Below, in pieces: positions 55,717 to 64,000 of a stretch of 64,000 nt of DNA. This stretch comes from Psychrobacter immobilis (lineage in GTDB: Bacteria > Pseudomonadota > Gammaproteobacteria > Pseudomonadales > Moraxellaceae): NCBI GenBank assembly GCA_904846145.1, contig CAJGZL010000001.1, positions 2,046,001-2,110,000 of the forward strand, in the 5' to 3' direction. How positions within the stretch are numbered: position 1 is the first letter of the stretch; each line of letters opens with the position of its first letter. The notes beneath the pieces were generated by a model that was given only the letters and a program-made list of their open reading frames with translations, was not told where the DNA came from and did not search any database. A program made the translations under genes and the position numbers.

Positions 55717-56535
55717 ATGACCCGAATTGAAAGCACTTTTGAAACGTTAAAAGCCCAAAATAAAAAAGCCCTGATTCCTTATGTGATGGCAGGCGATCCA
55801 ACCCCTCATAGCTTTGTCGGCCTGCTATATGACTTAGTCAAGCATGGCGCGGATATGATTGAGGTCGGCTTGCCATTCTCAGACCCTATGGCGGATGGCC
55901 CAACCGTTGCCTTGGCAGGCGAGCGCGCCTTAGCAGCAGGTACCAGCACTCGTGAAGCCTTAAACATGGTCGCTGAGTTTCGCAGGCAAGATACGCAAAC
56001 GCCTATTATTCTTATGGGTTATCTAAATCCTGTTGAAATCATCGGTTACGATAACTTTGTCGCACTATGTGAGCAGTCAGGCGTTGATGGTATTTTGATG
56101 GTTGACTTGCCACCAGCGGAGGCGGGTAGCTTTACTCAGCATCTAACCGAGCACTCGATGAATGAGATATTTCTATTATCACCGACCACTTTAGCGGAGC
56201 GTCGCCAGCAAGTATTGACCCATTGTGGCGGTTATATCTATTACGTATCACTCAAAGGCGTAACGGGTTCTGCAACACTAGATACTGACGATGTCGCCAC
56301 TCAAGTACAGGCGATCAAAGCGGAGACCGATCTGCCTGTTTGCGTAGGCTTTGGTATTCGTGATGGCGCTTCGGCCAAAGCGATTGGCGAGCATGCTGAT
56401 GGTATTATCGTCGGTAGCGCTTTAGTGCAGAACTTTGCTGATATCGATGCCAATGATGCTAATGCTGTAGCGGCTGCCCAACAGCGCATTATGACAAAAA
56501 TGGATGAACTGCGCACTGCGCTGGATAGTTTATAG
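55717..56535 (+). CDS. trpA: Tryptophan synthase alpha chain (272 aa)
   Basis: Cleaves indole-3-glycerol phosphate to indole. Catalytic E49 and D60 are in DMIEVGLPFSDPMADGP. Further barrel motifs are ILMGYLNPVEIIGYDNF, GILMVDLPPAE, YYVSLKGVTGS, PVCVGFGIRDG and IIVGSALV. Complete and of normal length despite the inserted gene just upstream. RBS ATTAGAGAATCACT is modest, so its expression probably depends on transcription through the inserted PIN gene. Confidence 0.97.
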   Translation: MTRIESTFETLKAQNKKALIPYVMAGDPTPHSFVGLLYDLVKHGADMIEVGLPFSDPMADGPTVALAGERALAAGTSTREALNMVAEFRRQDTQTPIILMGYLNPVEIIGYDNFVALCEQSGVDGILMVDLPPAEAGSFTQHLTEHSMNEIFLLSPTTLAERRQQVLTHCGGYIYYVSLKGVTGSATLDTDDVATQVQAIKAETDLPVCVGFGIRDGASAKAIGEHADGIIVGSALVQNFADIDANDANAVAAAQQRIMTKMDELRTALDSL

Positions 56536-56612
56536 CTCATAGACCATAAATGACTTTGCTAAATTTAGTTTACGTGTGTAAACTAATGTGATGTATAAAT
56601 ATTCATTATTAA

Positions 56613-57592
56613 ACCCCACTCTCAACTTGAAATAAGCAAATCAAACTGAAGAGGCGGATTACCAAGTTTTTTGTTGAGTACAAAGCACAGATTGTGTGAA
56701 AGAATCTTACGAATCAATCGATGAGACAAATGCCATAAATCTCTTGCTCGTACCCTTTGTATATTAAATCGTTCTGATAGCTGACCAATGACTGTTTCAA
56801 CGATACGGCGGGCTTTCATTAGCCGCCTTACCACAGGTTTGGGTCTATCCTCTTTCATGTTGGCTCTGAGTGGCGTTTGTAAATCCACGCCTTGAGCGTC
56901 GTAGTACGATGTCAGACTAGGGCTGATATACCCTTTATCAGCGCCAAGTAGCCCATGAATATGAGTGGTGATTTCTGGGGCAACCGCTCTTTCATCAACA
57001 TTGGCAGGAGCAAAGGTAAAGCCTTTAATCATGCCCGATAAGTTAACAAGCAAATGGCCTTCAAAGCCATAGTACCTCTCTTGCTTAGCGGCACAGTAGC
57101 TAAAAGCTGCTAAGTCTTGATAATTCTTATGCCGATAAGCGCGTCCATAATGACAGACGGGTATCGGAAAGCCATCCATAAAATGAATGTTGTCACGGCC
57201 TTCAATTTGACTGACGTTATCTTGTATCTGCTGTTTGACTTGCCACAGATTGGCGCAGTGCTTTGCGAAGTTAGGGTATGAGCCGATGGCTGGAAACCAG
57301 TCTTGCCAATGCTGGGTAAAGTATTGCCAAATTTGTTTGTCTTGATCAAGGTGTAAAAATTCACCGACCATCTCCATGCAAATAACCTCAGGATCACTTA
57401 GCTTTGGCGCGTAACCTGCACTTCGCAAGGGTTTGGTGACGACTATTTTGTAATATTGCTCTACCATTAAATAGATATTGATGATAAATTCGTCTATGGG
57501 CATCTCACAACTCCATTGTATTCTTGGTCGAAAACAATAGATTAGTGAGGTGCTCTTCTTTTTTCAATCACTTTCGAAGTTGAGAGTGGGGT
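56613..57592 (-). mobile_element. IS982-family insertion sequence (980 bp)
   Basis: The terminal inverted repeats begin ACCCCACTCTCAACTT at both ends. The 8-bp direct repeat ATTATTAA flanks the element exactly (56605-56612 and 57593-57600). A single transposase gene fills it. It is inserted between trpA and accD, pointing against them. Confidence 0.93.
56622..57503 (-). CDS. IS982-family transposase (293 aa)
   Basis: DDE-type transposase: the region NIHFMDGFPIPVCHYGRA (first Asp), GLLGADKGYISPSL (second Asp) and ARRIVETVIGQLSERFNI (Glu) match the IS982 pattern. Full length and without stops, so the element may be active. Its stop lies 9 bp from the element end. Confidence 0.93.
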   Translation of the reverse strand: MPIDEFIINIYLMVEQYYKIVVTKPLRSAGYAPKLSDPEVICMEMVGEFLHLDQDKQIWQYFTQHWQDWFPAIGSYPNFAKHCANLWQVKQQIQDNVSQIEGRDNIHFMDGFPIPVCHYGRAYRHKNYQDLAAFSYCAAKQERYYGFEGHLLVNLSGMIKGFTFAPANVDERAVAPEITTHIHGLLGADKGYISPSLTSYYDAQGVDLQTPLRANMKEDRPKPVVRRLMKARRIVETVIGQLSERFNIQRVRARDLWHLSHRLIRKILSHNLCFVLNKKLGNPPLQFDLLISS

Positions 57593-57730
57593 ATTATTAA
57601 ATTAGACTATATTTGTCACAGGCAGGACGCACAATAACTGACGCAAATATAATGGTATATCCAAATACTCACTACACTTCTAAAATTAGCTATTAGGGAT
57701 AAGCGTTTTTAAGCTCAATAGCCTTAGACG

Positions 57731-58678
57731 ATGGCAAATAATATGACTGATACGATAAATAAATCTGAAACTCAAAACGATAGCGCCACCGATGCGACTG
57801 CTACGCAAGCAGGTCACTCTTGGTTTAATCGTCCTGTACCTGGTGTTAAACAACAATTAATGGCGCCTTTGACAGCGGTTGAGACTGAACCATCAACCAA
57901 ATGTAGCAATTGTCATTCGGTCATTACTAATACAGCGCTGATATTTAACTGCTACGTTTGCCCCATTTGCGATCATCATCTGCCTATGTCGGCTCGTGAG
58001 CGCTTGCAATGGTTCTTGGATGAAGTCGATGGCGAGCTTGGGCAGGAATTTACCGCTAAAGATCCGTTACGCTTTGTCGATAGTAAGCCTTATCCAGCGC
58101 GGATGGAGGAAGCACAAGCTAAGACGGGTGAGACTGAAGCGCTAATCGTATTGCACGGTAAATTGCGCAATCTTGAAGTCGTTGCTTGTGCGTTTGACTT
58201 CAAGTTTATGGGCGGCTCAATGGGCTCAGTGGTTGGCGATAGATTTGTACAAGCGGCTGAAAAGTCTTTAGCCGAGCGTAAACCTTTAATCTGTTTTGCG
58301 GCTTCTGGTGGTGCGCGTATGCAAGAGGGTATTTTATCCTTAATGCAGATGGCGCGTACCGCTGCGGCTGTTGAGCGCTTAAGATTGGCAGGTGTTCCTT
58401 ATATCGTCGTGTTGACCAACCCTGTTTATGGTGGTGTTACTGCGTCATTAGCTATGCTAGGTGATATTCATCTAGCAGAGCCAAAAGCGATGATAGGTTT
58501 TGCAGGTAAGCGCGTGATTGAGCAAACTGTACGCGAAACCTTGGAAGAGCCGTTCCAACGTGCTGAGTTCTTATTAGAGCATGGTGTGGTCGATGAAGTG
58601 GTGCATCGTCATCAGCTAGTCGATACGACTTATCGTTTATTGGCTAAGCTATGCCATCAGCCTAATGTTGATGCTTAG
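57731..58678 (+). CDS. accD: Acetyl-CoA carboxylase carboxyltransferase beta subunit (315 aa)
   Basis: Works with AccA to carboxylate acetyl-CoA to malonyl-CoA, first step of fatty-acid synthesis. An N-terminal zinc ribbon (CSNC ... CPIC) is followed by the crotonase-like core: VVACAFDFKFMGGSMGSVVGDRF, FAASGGARMQEGILSLMQMARTAAAV and NPVYGGVTASLAMLGD. The ATG at 57731 or the in-frame ATG at 57743 may be used. The N terminus is somewhat longer than usual. The IS982 element now separates accD from trpA, leaving 138 bp for an own promoter. Confidence 0.96.
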   Translation: MANNMTDTINKSETQNDSATDATATQAGHSWFNRPVPGVKQQLMAPLTAVETEPSTKCSNCHSVITNTALIFNCYVCPICDHHLPMSARERLQWFLDEVDGELGQEFTAKDPLRFVDSKPYPARMEEAQAKTGETEALIVLHGKLRNLEVVACAFDFKFMGGSMGSVVGDRFVQAAEKSLAERKPLICFAASGGARMQEGILSLMQMARTAAAVERLRLAGVPYIVVLTNPVYGGVTASLAMLGDIHLAEPKAMIGFAGKRVIEQTVRETLEEPFQRAEFLLEHGVVDEVVHRHQLVDTTYRLLAKLCHQPNVDA

Positions 58679-58707
58679 CCTATAATTGAACACATCCTAA
58701 GCTCTCT

Positions 58708-58743
58708 AAAAGCATTTATCAATCATTGGTAAATGCTTTTTTT
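58708..58743 (+). terminator. Terminator after accD
   Basis: AAAGCATTTA pairs with TAAATGCTTT and is followed by TTTT. It indicates that folC has its own promoter in the 190 bp that follow. Confidence 0.9.
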
Positions 58744-58934
58744 ATGGTAACAACATGTCCAAAAATAATATCAATGAGCAGTTTTCATAATTTATTAGCC
58801 ATATTAATAGACAGCAACTCAATAGGTAAGAACTTCTAACTGGGCTTTATATTTTAGTTTTTAGACCGTTTGTTATACACTGGGCTAATACCTCGAATGC
58901 TGTTGTTACTTCCTCTTTTATTTAGGTTTTATTC

Positions 58935-60314
58935 ATGTCCTTGCCCCTCAATCCTGATAGTCCTTCAGATACTCCTAAACTTGATGCCAGCTTGACTGAG
59001 TGGCTCAATTATATGCAGCAGATCCATGTGTCAGCGATAGATATGGGGCTGGCGCGTGTGTTACCAGTAGCAGAGTCTTTAGGGCTAGTGCAGTCTGCCA
59101 AAGACGATGCGTTTGTATTTACTGTCGCTGGTACTAATGGCAAGGGTTCAACCACCGCTGTTATTAGTGCCATGTGCCAAGCAGCAGGCTATAAGACAGC
59201 GCTATATCAGTCGCCGCATCTCAGCCAGTTCAATGAGCGTATACGTATCGATGGTGAGATGGTTAGTGACAGAACCTTGATTGATGCCTTTTATAAGGTA
59301 GAGGCAGCACGCTTAACATGCGCATTGACTCTATCGTTTTTTGAGATGACGACATTAGCGGCTTTGTTAATATTCGCTGAAGCTAATTGTGACGTTTGGG
59401 TGTTGGAGGTAGGGCTTGGTGGACGCTTGGATGTGGTCAATATTATCGATGCAGATATGGCAGTGATTACCAATATCGGCATCGATCATGTCGATTGGTT
59501 AGGAGATAACCTTGAGGCCATAGGTCGTGAGAAAGCGGGTATTTTACGCGATGATATTACGCTGATTTATGGTTCTACTGAGATGCCAAACAGCGTACAG
59601 CAGCTCATTGATGAGCATCGAGCGACTTTTTATCAAGTGAGTAAAGACTTTAGTTTTCAGGCTCAAGATGCAGATACTTGGCACTATAGCAACGCTGCAC
59701 TCACACTACAGTTGCCGCGACCGGCACTTTCGCTAACTAATACTGCCAACGCCTTGTCAGCGGTATTGGCCAGTCCTCTCAATGTCGATACCGATGCGAT
59801 TGAGCGGGCATTAACGACGGTTAAATTAGCAGGCCGCTTTGATTATCGAGAGATTAGAAACCGTCATTGGCTTTTTGATGTGGCGCATAACAGCCAAGGG
59901 GTTGAGTTTTTACTAGCGCAGCTAGTGCCTTTATGGCAGCAGCATCTTGCCGATATCAGTAGCGCTCAGCAAACCTCAGCGCAGCCTGCTGATGCCAAAG
60001 AACCTAACATCAAAATACTCTTCTCCATGCTAGCGGATAAAGATATTGATAAGGTAGTCGAGCAACTCACCCAAGCCCATTTGCCGATTACCGACTGGTA
60101 TATTGGCGAGATTGATTATCCGCGTGCTGCGTCTATAGAGCAGTTAGAGACTTTAGTAGCGTCTTATGTTGATAAGAATAACTGTCATGCATTTGCTAAT
60201 TTGCCACAAGCGACAGCAGCGGCTATAACCAACAGTCAACCGCAAGACTTGATAGTCGTATGTGGATCATTTCATACGATTGGCGAGACGCTAACAGCGC
60301 TTACAGCCGATTAA
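58935..60314 (+). CDS. folC: Bifunctional dihydrofolate/folylpolyglutamate synthase (459 aa)
   Basis: Adds glutamate to dihydropteroate and to folates. Mur-ligase fold: ATP loop VAGTNGKGSTTAVISAM, YQSPHLSQFNERIRIDG, VLEVGLGGRLDVVN, TNIGIDHVDWLGDNLEAIGREKAGI and the C-terminal LFDVAHNSQG. The C-terminal domain carries an Ala/Gln-rich insert near residues 345-365. Same direction as accD and the SPOR protein gene. Confidence 0.95.
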   Translation: MSLPLNPDSPSDTPKLDASLTEWLNYMQQIHVSAIDMGLARVLPVAESLGLVQSAKDDAFVFTVAGTNGKGSTTAVISAMCQAAGYKTALYQSPHLSQFNERIRIDGEMVSDRTLIDAFYKVEAARLTCALTLSFFEMTTLAALLIFAEANCDVWVLEVGLGGRLDVVNIIDADMAVITNIGIDHVDWLGDNLEAIGREKAGILRDDITLIYGSTEMPNSVQQLIDEHRATFYQVSKDFSFQAQDADTWHYSNAALTLQLPRPALSLTNTANALSAVLASPLNVDTDAIERALTTVKLAGRFDYREIRNRHWLFDVAHNSQGVEFLLAQLVPLWQQHLADISSAQQTSAQPADAKEPNIKILFSMLADKDIDKVVEQLTQAHLPITDWYIGEIDYPRAASIEQLETLVASYVDKNNCHAFANLPQATAAAITNSQPQDLIVVCGSFHTIGETLTALTAD

Positions 60315-60459
60315 AAGAGGCGATAGTTAAAGTAAATTAAAATAAATAATAAGCAGACAAAAACAGGGCGATAGCAGACAGCGTCAAAAATATGTTTTAT
60401 AATCAAAACAATAGCAAAATGTGCTGATCAATCATTTATCAACTAAGAGATGTGAGAAG

Positions 60460-61686
60460 ATGAACTTTTCAAGACAAGCCTTATTGGGAATTGGGATGAT
60501 ACTTGGCGGCAGCGTCATGCTATATGCGATGGTGCAGCAAATTGGCGCAAGTGATGAGCAGGCGTCTACGCCTATTGTAGTTGAACAAGCAGAGGCTGCT
60601 CCAGCCACATCAAGGCCTCTGACCACTGATATCGATACCGAAACACGACTCTTAGCACAAAAGCAACAAGAGCGAGTCGCACGTATTAAAGCTCAGGAGC
60701 AACGTGCAGAGCAGTTTTTGACAGAGCAAGAGTCTGCTGAGGCGCAAGCATTAGCTAAGGCAAGAGCTGAAAACCAACGTTATCTTGATAACACTACGCC
60801 AGCGGTTGAAGTTGATAACGCCACCACTCAAACCGTTATTGCTACTCCGCAAGTTCAGCCGCGAATTGATAAAGTTGAGCCACCGGTTACTCCTAAACCT
60901 AGTACTAATGCCAGTACCAATGCTAATGCTACCGATGACGAAGCGCAAAAAGCGGCACAAGCCAAACAAGCTGCTGCTAAAAAGAGTGCTGAGGATGCGG
61001 CACAGAAAACAGCACAGTTAAAAAAACAAGCGGACGCCGAGCTTGCTGCTACTAAAAAAGCCGCTCAAAAAGAGGCGGATGCTCAAAAAAAGGCCAAACA
61101 AAAAGCTGAAGATGACAAAAAGGCGGCTGAAGTTGCCAAAACTGAGCCACCCAAAGCGCCTACTGACTATAAAGTCCAATCTGGCGATGGTCTAATAAAA
61201 CTGGCTCGACAATACAATGTCCCTGTTGCCGCTCTAGCACAGGCTAACAATACCTCACCGTCAGCATCGCTACAGCTTGGGCAAACCATCACTATCCCTT
61301 CTCGTAAACAAATTCAACGTTTAGAGCGAGAGGCTGCAGAAGCCGAAAAAGCACGCGCTGCTGAAAAAGCCAAAGCTGAAAAATCAGCGAAGGATAGACG
61401 TGAGGCGCAGCAAAAATTGCGCGAAGCCCGCAAAGAGGTGAAAGAGACCGATGCTAAAGGTAGCTTTGGCGTGCAAGTGTCACTGGCAAGCAATCAGGCA
61501 AAAGCGGATGAAGTCGCTAAGAAGTTTAAGGCGGCAGGTTATGATGTAAAAACCAGTGCAACCAGTCGCGGTGTACGTGTTGTTGTCGGTCCTGAACGTG
61601 GCAAAATAGCCGCACTGGCGCTAAAAGATAAAGTGAACAGTGATCCCAAAGTTGATACGACGGGTGCTTGGGTACTCTACTGGTAG
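60460..61686 (+). CDS. LysM and SPOR domain envelope protein (408 aa)
   Basis: An N-terminal membrane anchor (ALLGIGMILGGSVMLYAMV) is followed by a long Ala/Lys/Glu/Gln-rich coiled region (~50-225). A LysM domain comes next (YKVQSGDGLIKLARQYNVPVAALAQANN to TITIPS). A second charged helix and a C-terminal SPOR domain (GSFGVQVSLASNQAKADEVAKKFKAAGYDV to WVLYW) follow. SPOR binds denuded septal peptidoglycan and LysM binds peptidoglycan, so a division-site role is likely. Having both in one protein is uncommon. The start at 60460 fits the anchor; an upstream ATG at 60421 would add a polar leader. Confidence 0.9.
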   Translation: MNFSRQALLGIGMILGGSVMLYAMVQQIGASDEQASTPIVVEQAEAAPATSRPLTTDIDTETRLLAQKQQERVARIKAQEQRAEQFLTEQESAEAQALAKARAENQRYLDNTTPAVEVDNATTQTVIATPQVQPRIDKVEPPVTPKPSTNASTNANATDDEAQKAAQAKQAAAKKSAEDAAQKTAQLKKQADAELAATKKAAQKEADAQKKAKQKAEDDKKAAEVAKTEPPKAPTDYKVQSGDGLIKLARQYNVPVAALAQANNTSPSASLQLGQTITIPSRKQIQRLEREAAEAEKARAAEKAKAEKSAKDRREAQQKLREARKEVKETDAKGSFGVQVSLASNQAKADEVAKKFKAAGYDVKTSATSRGVRVVVGPERGKIAALALKDKVNSDPKVDTTGAWVLYW

Positions 61687-61738
61687 TTAGTAACTGAGTT
61701 AATTATTACCTGATTATTTTTGATTAAAAAAATCTTCT

Positions 61739-61767
61739 AAAACACGACATTTATTGTCGTGTTTTAT
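61739..61767 (+). terminator. Terminator after the SPOR protein gene
   Basis: AAAACACGACA pairs with TGTCGTGTTTT around TTTAT, a long perfect stem followed by ATCG. It is symmetrical and could act both ways. Confidence 0.85.
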
Positions 61768-61942
61768 CGTTTATGGATTGCCGATCACCATGGGCTTAGC
61801 TACTATAGGCGCCACTAATATAAGCGCAATCATATAAGCAAAACTACTCACTATATCCTATAAGCGTAGTCGCCGATACAGGCTGCTGCGCTGTGATTGC
61901 TATTTTGCTCGCAATCACTCTACATTTTCATAAGGCAGAACT

Positions 61943-62476
61943 ATGTCAATTGGCGTTATATTTTTAATATTAGCCGGAGCCTTTTTGGCGCTGATTATAC
62001 TGCCAAAAGTATCAAAAAGCCGTCCTGCTAATAAAGAGCCAGATCCACAGCCCGTTCGCGGTGATGATTTGGCTATCTGGCCATTTACGCCTATGCCTAT
62101 TATGACTGATACTGAGGTTATATTTTTTCATAAGCTGCAAAATGCACTACCTGAGTATCACATTTTTGTGCAAGTACAGCTATCGCGTATTATAGAAGCC
62201 AGTAGTGGCGAGGCAAGCGAGCGCAGCTTTTGGTTTAATCGTATCTGTCGCCAAAGCGTCGATTATGTCATTACTGATATCGATGGGCAGACCACTTTAG
62301 TCGCGATCGAGCTGGATGACTGGACGCACAGTAGTAAATCAAGACAAAAATCCGATGACAAAAAGGATAAAGCACTCGCCAGCGCAGGTATTGCTATCGT
62401 ACGCTTTCATGCTGAGCGAATGCCCAGCGCTGATATGCTCAGATATGAGATTATGCAAGTTATAGAAACATACTGA
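61943..62476 (+). CDS. DUF2726 membrane-anchored nuclease-like protein (177 aa)
   Basis: One N-terminal membrane helix (SIGVIFLILAGAFLALIIL), then a DUF2726 domain: EVIFFHKLQNALPEYHIFVQVQLSRII, FWFNRICRQSVDYVITD, TLVAIELDDWTHSSKSRQKSDDKKDKALASAGIAIVRF. The VDYVI ... LVAIELDD pattern followed by a K/R-rich helix is PD-(D/E)xK-like, with E in place and the Lys shifted. DUF2726 is considered a nuclease-fold family of unknown function. Confidence 0.87.
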   Translation: MSIGVIFLILAGAFLALIILPKVSKSRPANKEPDPQPVRGDDLAIWPFTPMPIMTDTEVIFFHKLQNALPEYHIFVQVQLSRIIEASSGEASERSFWFNRICRQSVDYVITDIDGQTTLVAIELDDWTHSSKSRQKSDDKKDKALASAGIAIVRFHAERMPSADMLRYEIMQVIETY

Positions 62477-62544
62477 AAAGTATCGAGCCGTACTAAAAAA
62501 TATTGAGAGTTATTGATTTAGAATTAAGTTTTTGTATGAAGCTT

Positions 62545-63513
62545 CTAGAGCCCATTGTCGCTATGTCCAGATACATGCGGATAAATAACAATAGCTCTGT
62601 CGCCATAAAAGTATAACCCTGTTACTAGCAACTGCTCATCTACCCAGTTCACTGAAGGCAGGCGCTCATCATAAAAGCCGCGCTTGGTAAACCATTCTAC
62701 ATAAGTCGCTTTACGCAACCTGCTGCTATCAAGGGTTGCTAGAGTGGCGTTATCTTGCTTATCACACCACCTGTGCAGTGGAAAATCTTTCGCTAACCAG
62801 TCAGGATAAATAAAGTCAGTATTATGAATCGGCAAGAAAAACCGTCCTTTAATCACTGCATAACGCTTATCAATTTTGACCCGTCCATCCTCATCGGTAC
62901 CAGTACCAGTATCGACCCAAATTGATCGAAACTGCTTAGTCTGCATATGCGTCATCTTACGCTCTAGATTATCATTGGAGTTGATGCCGACCCAATTTGA
63001 TGGGACAAACGGCGCTGATCCCATAAAGAACTTAATCGCTAACTCCCAATGCTCAGTGAGCTTGTCTTTATGGTTGTATAAAATCAAATCCAGCTCACCA
63101 ATGGTTTGTTTGCCCTGATACAACTGTACGTTACTCGCCAGCATCTCATGAGCATGTAGCCCATGGGTATAGCCATCAGTTAGCCAAAATGATAACAAGC
63201 CCTCAAAGTGAAAGCCCAAGCGTTTCGGACTTGGTCGCCTTATCAAATAGCGGGTTAGCTGTTGGTAGGCGATAGTATTATCCAGCTCATGCAAGCGCTG
63301 TTGATAGGCCTCAAACTGAGTCAACCAAAACTCGCTACTGTGAACTTCAATGGTATGAGTGTTTTGTTGAGGGGAGAAGTCAATCCAGCGCGTCAAGACG
63401 TTAGGGCAGGCGAGTACATAAGCCAAATCACGAACGTACGGACGCTTAAATTGCTCCCAAGGGGCGTCGTTAGTGAGAGTAGAAGAAGAGAATGGAAGGG
63501 CAGGCTCGGACAT
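62545..63513 (-). CDS. DUF1853 family protein (322 aa)
   Basis: A cytoplasmic protein with the DUF1853 features: WEQFKRPYVRDLAYVLACPNV near the start, RLGFHFEGLLSFWL, GELDLILYNHKDKLTEHWELAIKFFMG (nuclease-like strand-helix pattern) and WVGINSNDNLERKMTHMQTKQ. The function is unknown; the IGELDLI ... WELAIKF spacing recalls PD-(D/E)xK folds. The start at 63513 (MSEPALPF) is preferred over an in-frame ATG at 63525. It is convergent with the DUF2726 gene and divergent from bioA. Confidence 0.87.
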   Translation of the reverse strand: MSEPALPFSSSTLTNDAPWEQFKRPYVRDLAYVLACPNVLTRWIDFSPQQNTHTIEVHSSEFWLTQFEAYQQRLHELDNTIAYQQLTRYLIRRPSPKRLGFHFEGLLSFWLTDGYTHGLHAHEMLASNVQLYQGKQTIGELDLILYNHKDKLTEHWELAIKFFMGSAPFVPSNWVGINSNDNLERKMTHMQTKQFRSIWVDTGTGTDEDGRVKIDKRYAVIKGRFFLPIHNTDFIYPDWLAKDFPLHRWCDKQDNATLATLDSSRLRKATYVEWFTKRGFYDERLPSVNWVDEQLLVTGLYFYGDRAIVIYPHVSGHSDNGL

Positions 63514-63670
63514 AACGTATATCATATAAGGTTATAGAACATTAACCCTAACCGCTGGCCCGGTAAAAGTCTATAGACAGTTACACCCTTTTTAACAAAG
63601 CTTGTAGCTAGCTTTTATATATTATTAGCGCTATATTATATTAAATTTTTGGTTAGCGATTAATGGGTTT

Positions 63671-64000
63671 ATGATAGATAATTTACACTCTATAGATGAA
63701 AAATCTAATGCTCATACTGGCTCTGAGGTTGTAGATCCATTTGACCACAACCATCTTTGGCATCCCTATTCAACCCTGCCGCCAGCTTATCCGAATGTCA
63801 TTATCGACCGCTGCAATGGCGTTTATCTTTATACAAAATCTGGCGAGCAGCTCATAGATGGCATGTCGTCGTGGTGGGCTTGTGTTCATGGATATAATCA
63901 TCCCAAATTAAATCATGCTATTCATGAGCAATTAGCTAAGATGTCTCATGTTATGTTTGGCGGTCTTACGCATCAACCCGCCATAGATTTAGGTAAAAAA
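63671..64000 (+). CDS. bioA: Adenosylmethionine-8-amino-7-oxononanoate aminotransferase, 5' part
   Basis: PLP enzyme of biotin synthesis converting KAPA to DAPA with S-adenosylmethionine as amino donor. The 110 codons present include the conserved N-terminal region LWHPYSTLPPA, GVYLYTKSGEQLIDGMSSWWACVHGYNHP and MSHVMFGGLTHQPAIDL. The ATG at 63671 is followed by ~25 variable residues before the conserved part. The gene runs off the window end. A BirA operator was not recognised upstream. Confidence 0.93.
   Translation, partial: MIDNLHSIDEKSNAHTGSEVVDPFDHNHLWHPYSTLPPAYPNVIIDRCNGVYLYTKSGEQLIDGMSSWWACVHGYNHPKLNHAIHEQLAKMSHVMFGGLTHQPAIDLGKK

Overview
The window looks like chromosome of a moderately AT-rich gammaproteobacterium of the Moraxellaceae, most like Psychrobacter. 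This rests on gene content and order (trpF-trpB-trpA followed by accD-folC-SPOR protein, queF next to proS, a c5-like cytochrome with an Ala/Glu/Pro-rich leader, YadGH-type ABC genes) and is inference, not a database result. Housekeeping genes have an even, moderate base composition. Two stretches (12.3-15.7 kb and 54.2-55.7 kb) are visibly richer in A/T and look imported.

Layout. 0-7.4 kb: the end of an unrecognised gene, a 2039-residue AAA+ ATPase (DUF3686 type) and two tiny paralogous DUF2256 zinc-ribbon-like genes, with REP-like palindromes between them. 7.4-12.3 kb: a four-repeat lipoprotein with EF-hand-like loops, then an alpha/beta-hydrolase lipoprotein gene split by an IS3-family element. 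The target duplication (GTG), the terminal repeats and the displaced 3' end of the gene can all be read, and a decayed third DUF2256 copy follows. 12.3-15.8 kb: an A/T-rich, overlapping two-gene operon (nuclease-like protein plus a large helical protein), the best candidate here for an undescribed, possibly defensive, system. 16-19.8 kb: metH. 20-24 kb: two fasciclin-domain lipoproteins and an AGCS amino acid/sodium symporter. 24.3-27 kb: a lemA-TPM-TPM cluster. 27.0-27.2 kb: a 132-bp MITE with an 8-bp target duplication just upstream of an adenine deaminase gene. 28-31 kb: a sirtuin, a small membrane protein and a Sel1-repeat protein.

31.3-37.2 kb: a catabolic operon (iron-type alcohol dehydrogenase, methylmalonate-semialdehyde dehydrogenase, enoyl-CoA hydratase, 3-hydroxyisobutyryl-CoA hydrolase) divergent from an IclR regulator, with palindromic operator candidates between them. 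37.2-41.2 kb: a CpxAR-like two-component system divergent from three small secreted proteins, one Spy/CpxP-like. A 36-bp, almost identical operator-like sequence lies in front of two of them. 41.2-42.7 kb: a second IS3-family element, inserted exactly into the loop of a terminator hairpin. 42.8 kb: tRNA-Arg(CCG). 43-52 kb: cytochrome c, ABC exporter, queF, proS, a DUF4230 protein and a photolyase.

52-60 kb: trpF, trpB and trpA, with a PIN-like nuclease gene wedged between trpB and trpA and an IS982-family element between trpA and accD, then folC. 60-64 kb: a LysM/SPOR envelope protein, DUF2726 and DUF1853 proteins, and the start of bioA, which is cut by the window edge. No CRISPR array, rRNA, prophage or replication origin was seen.
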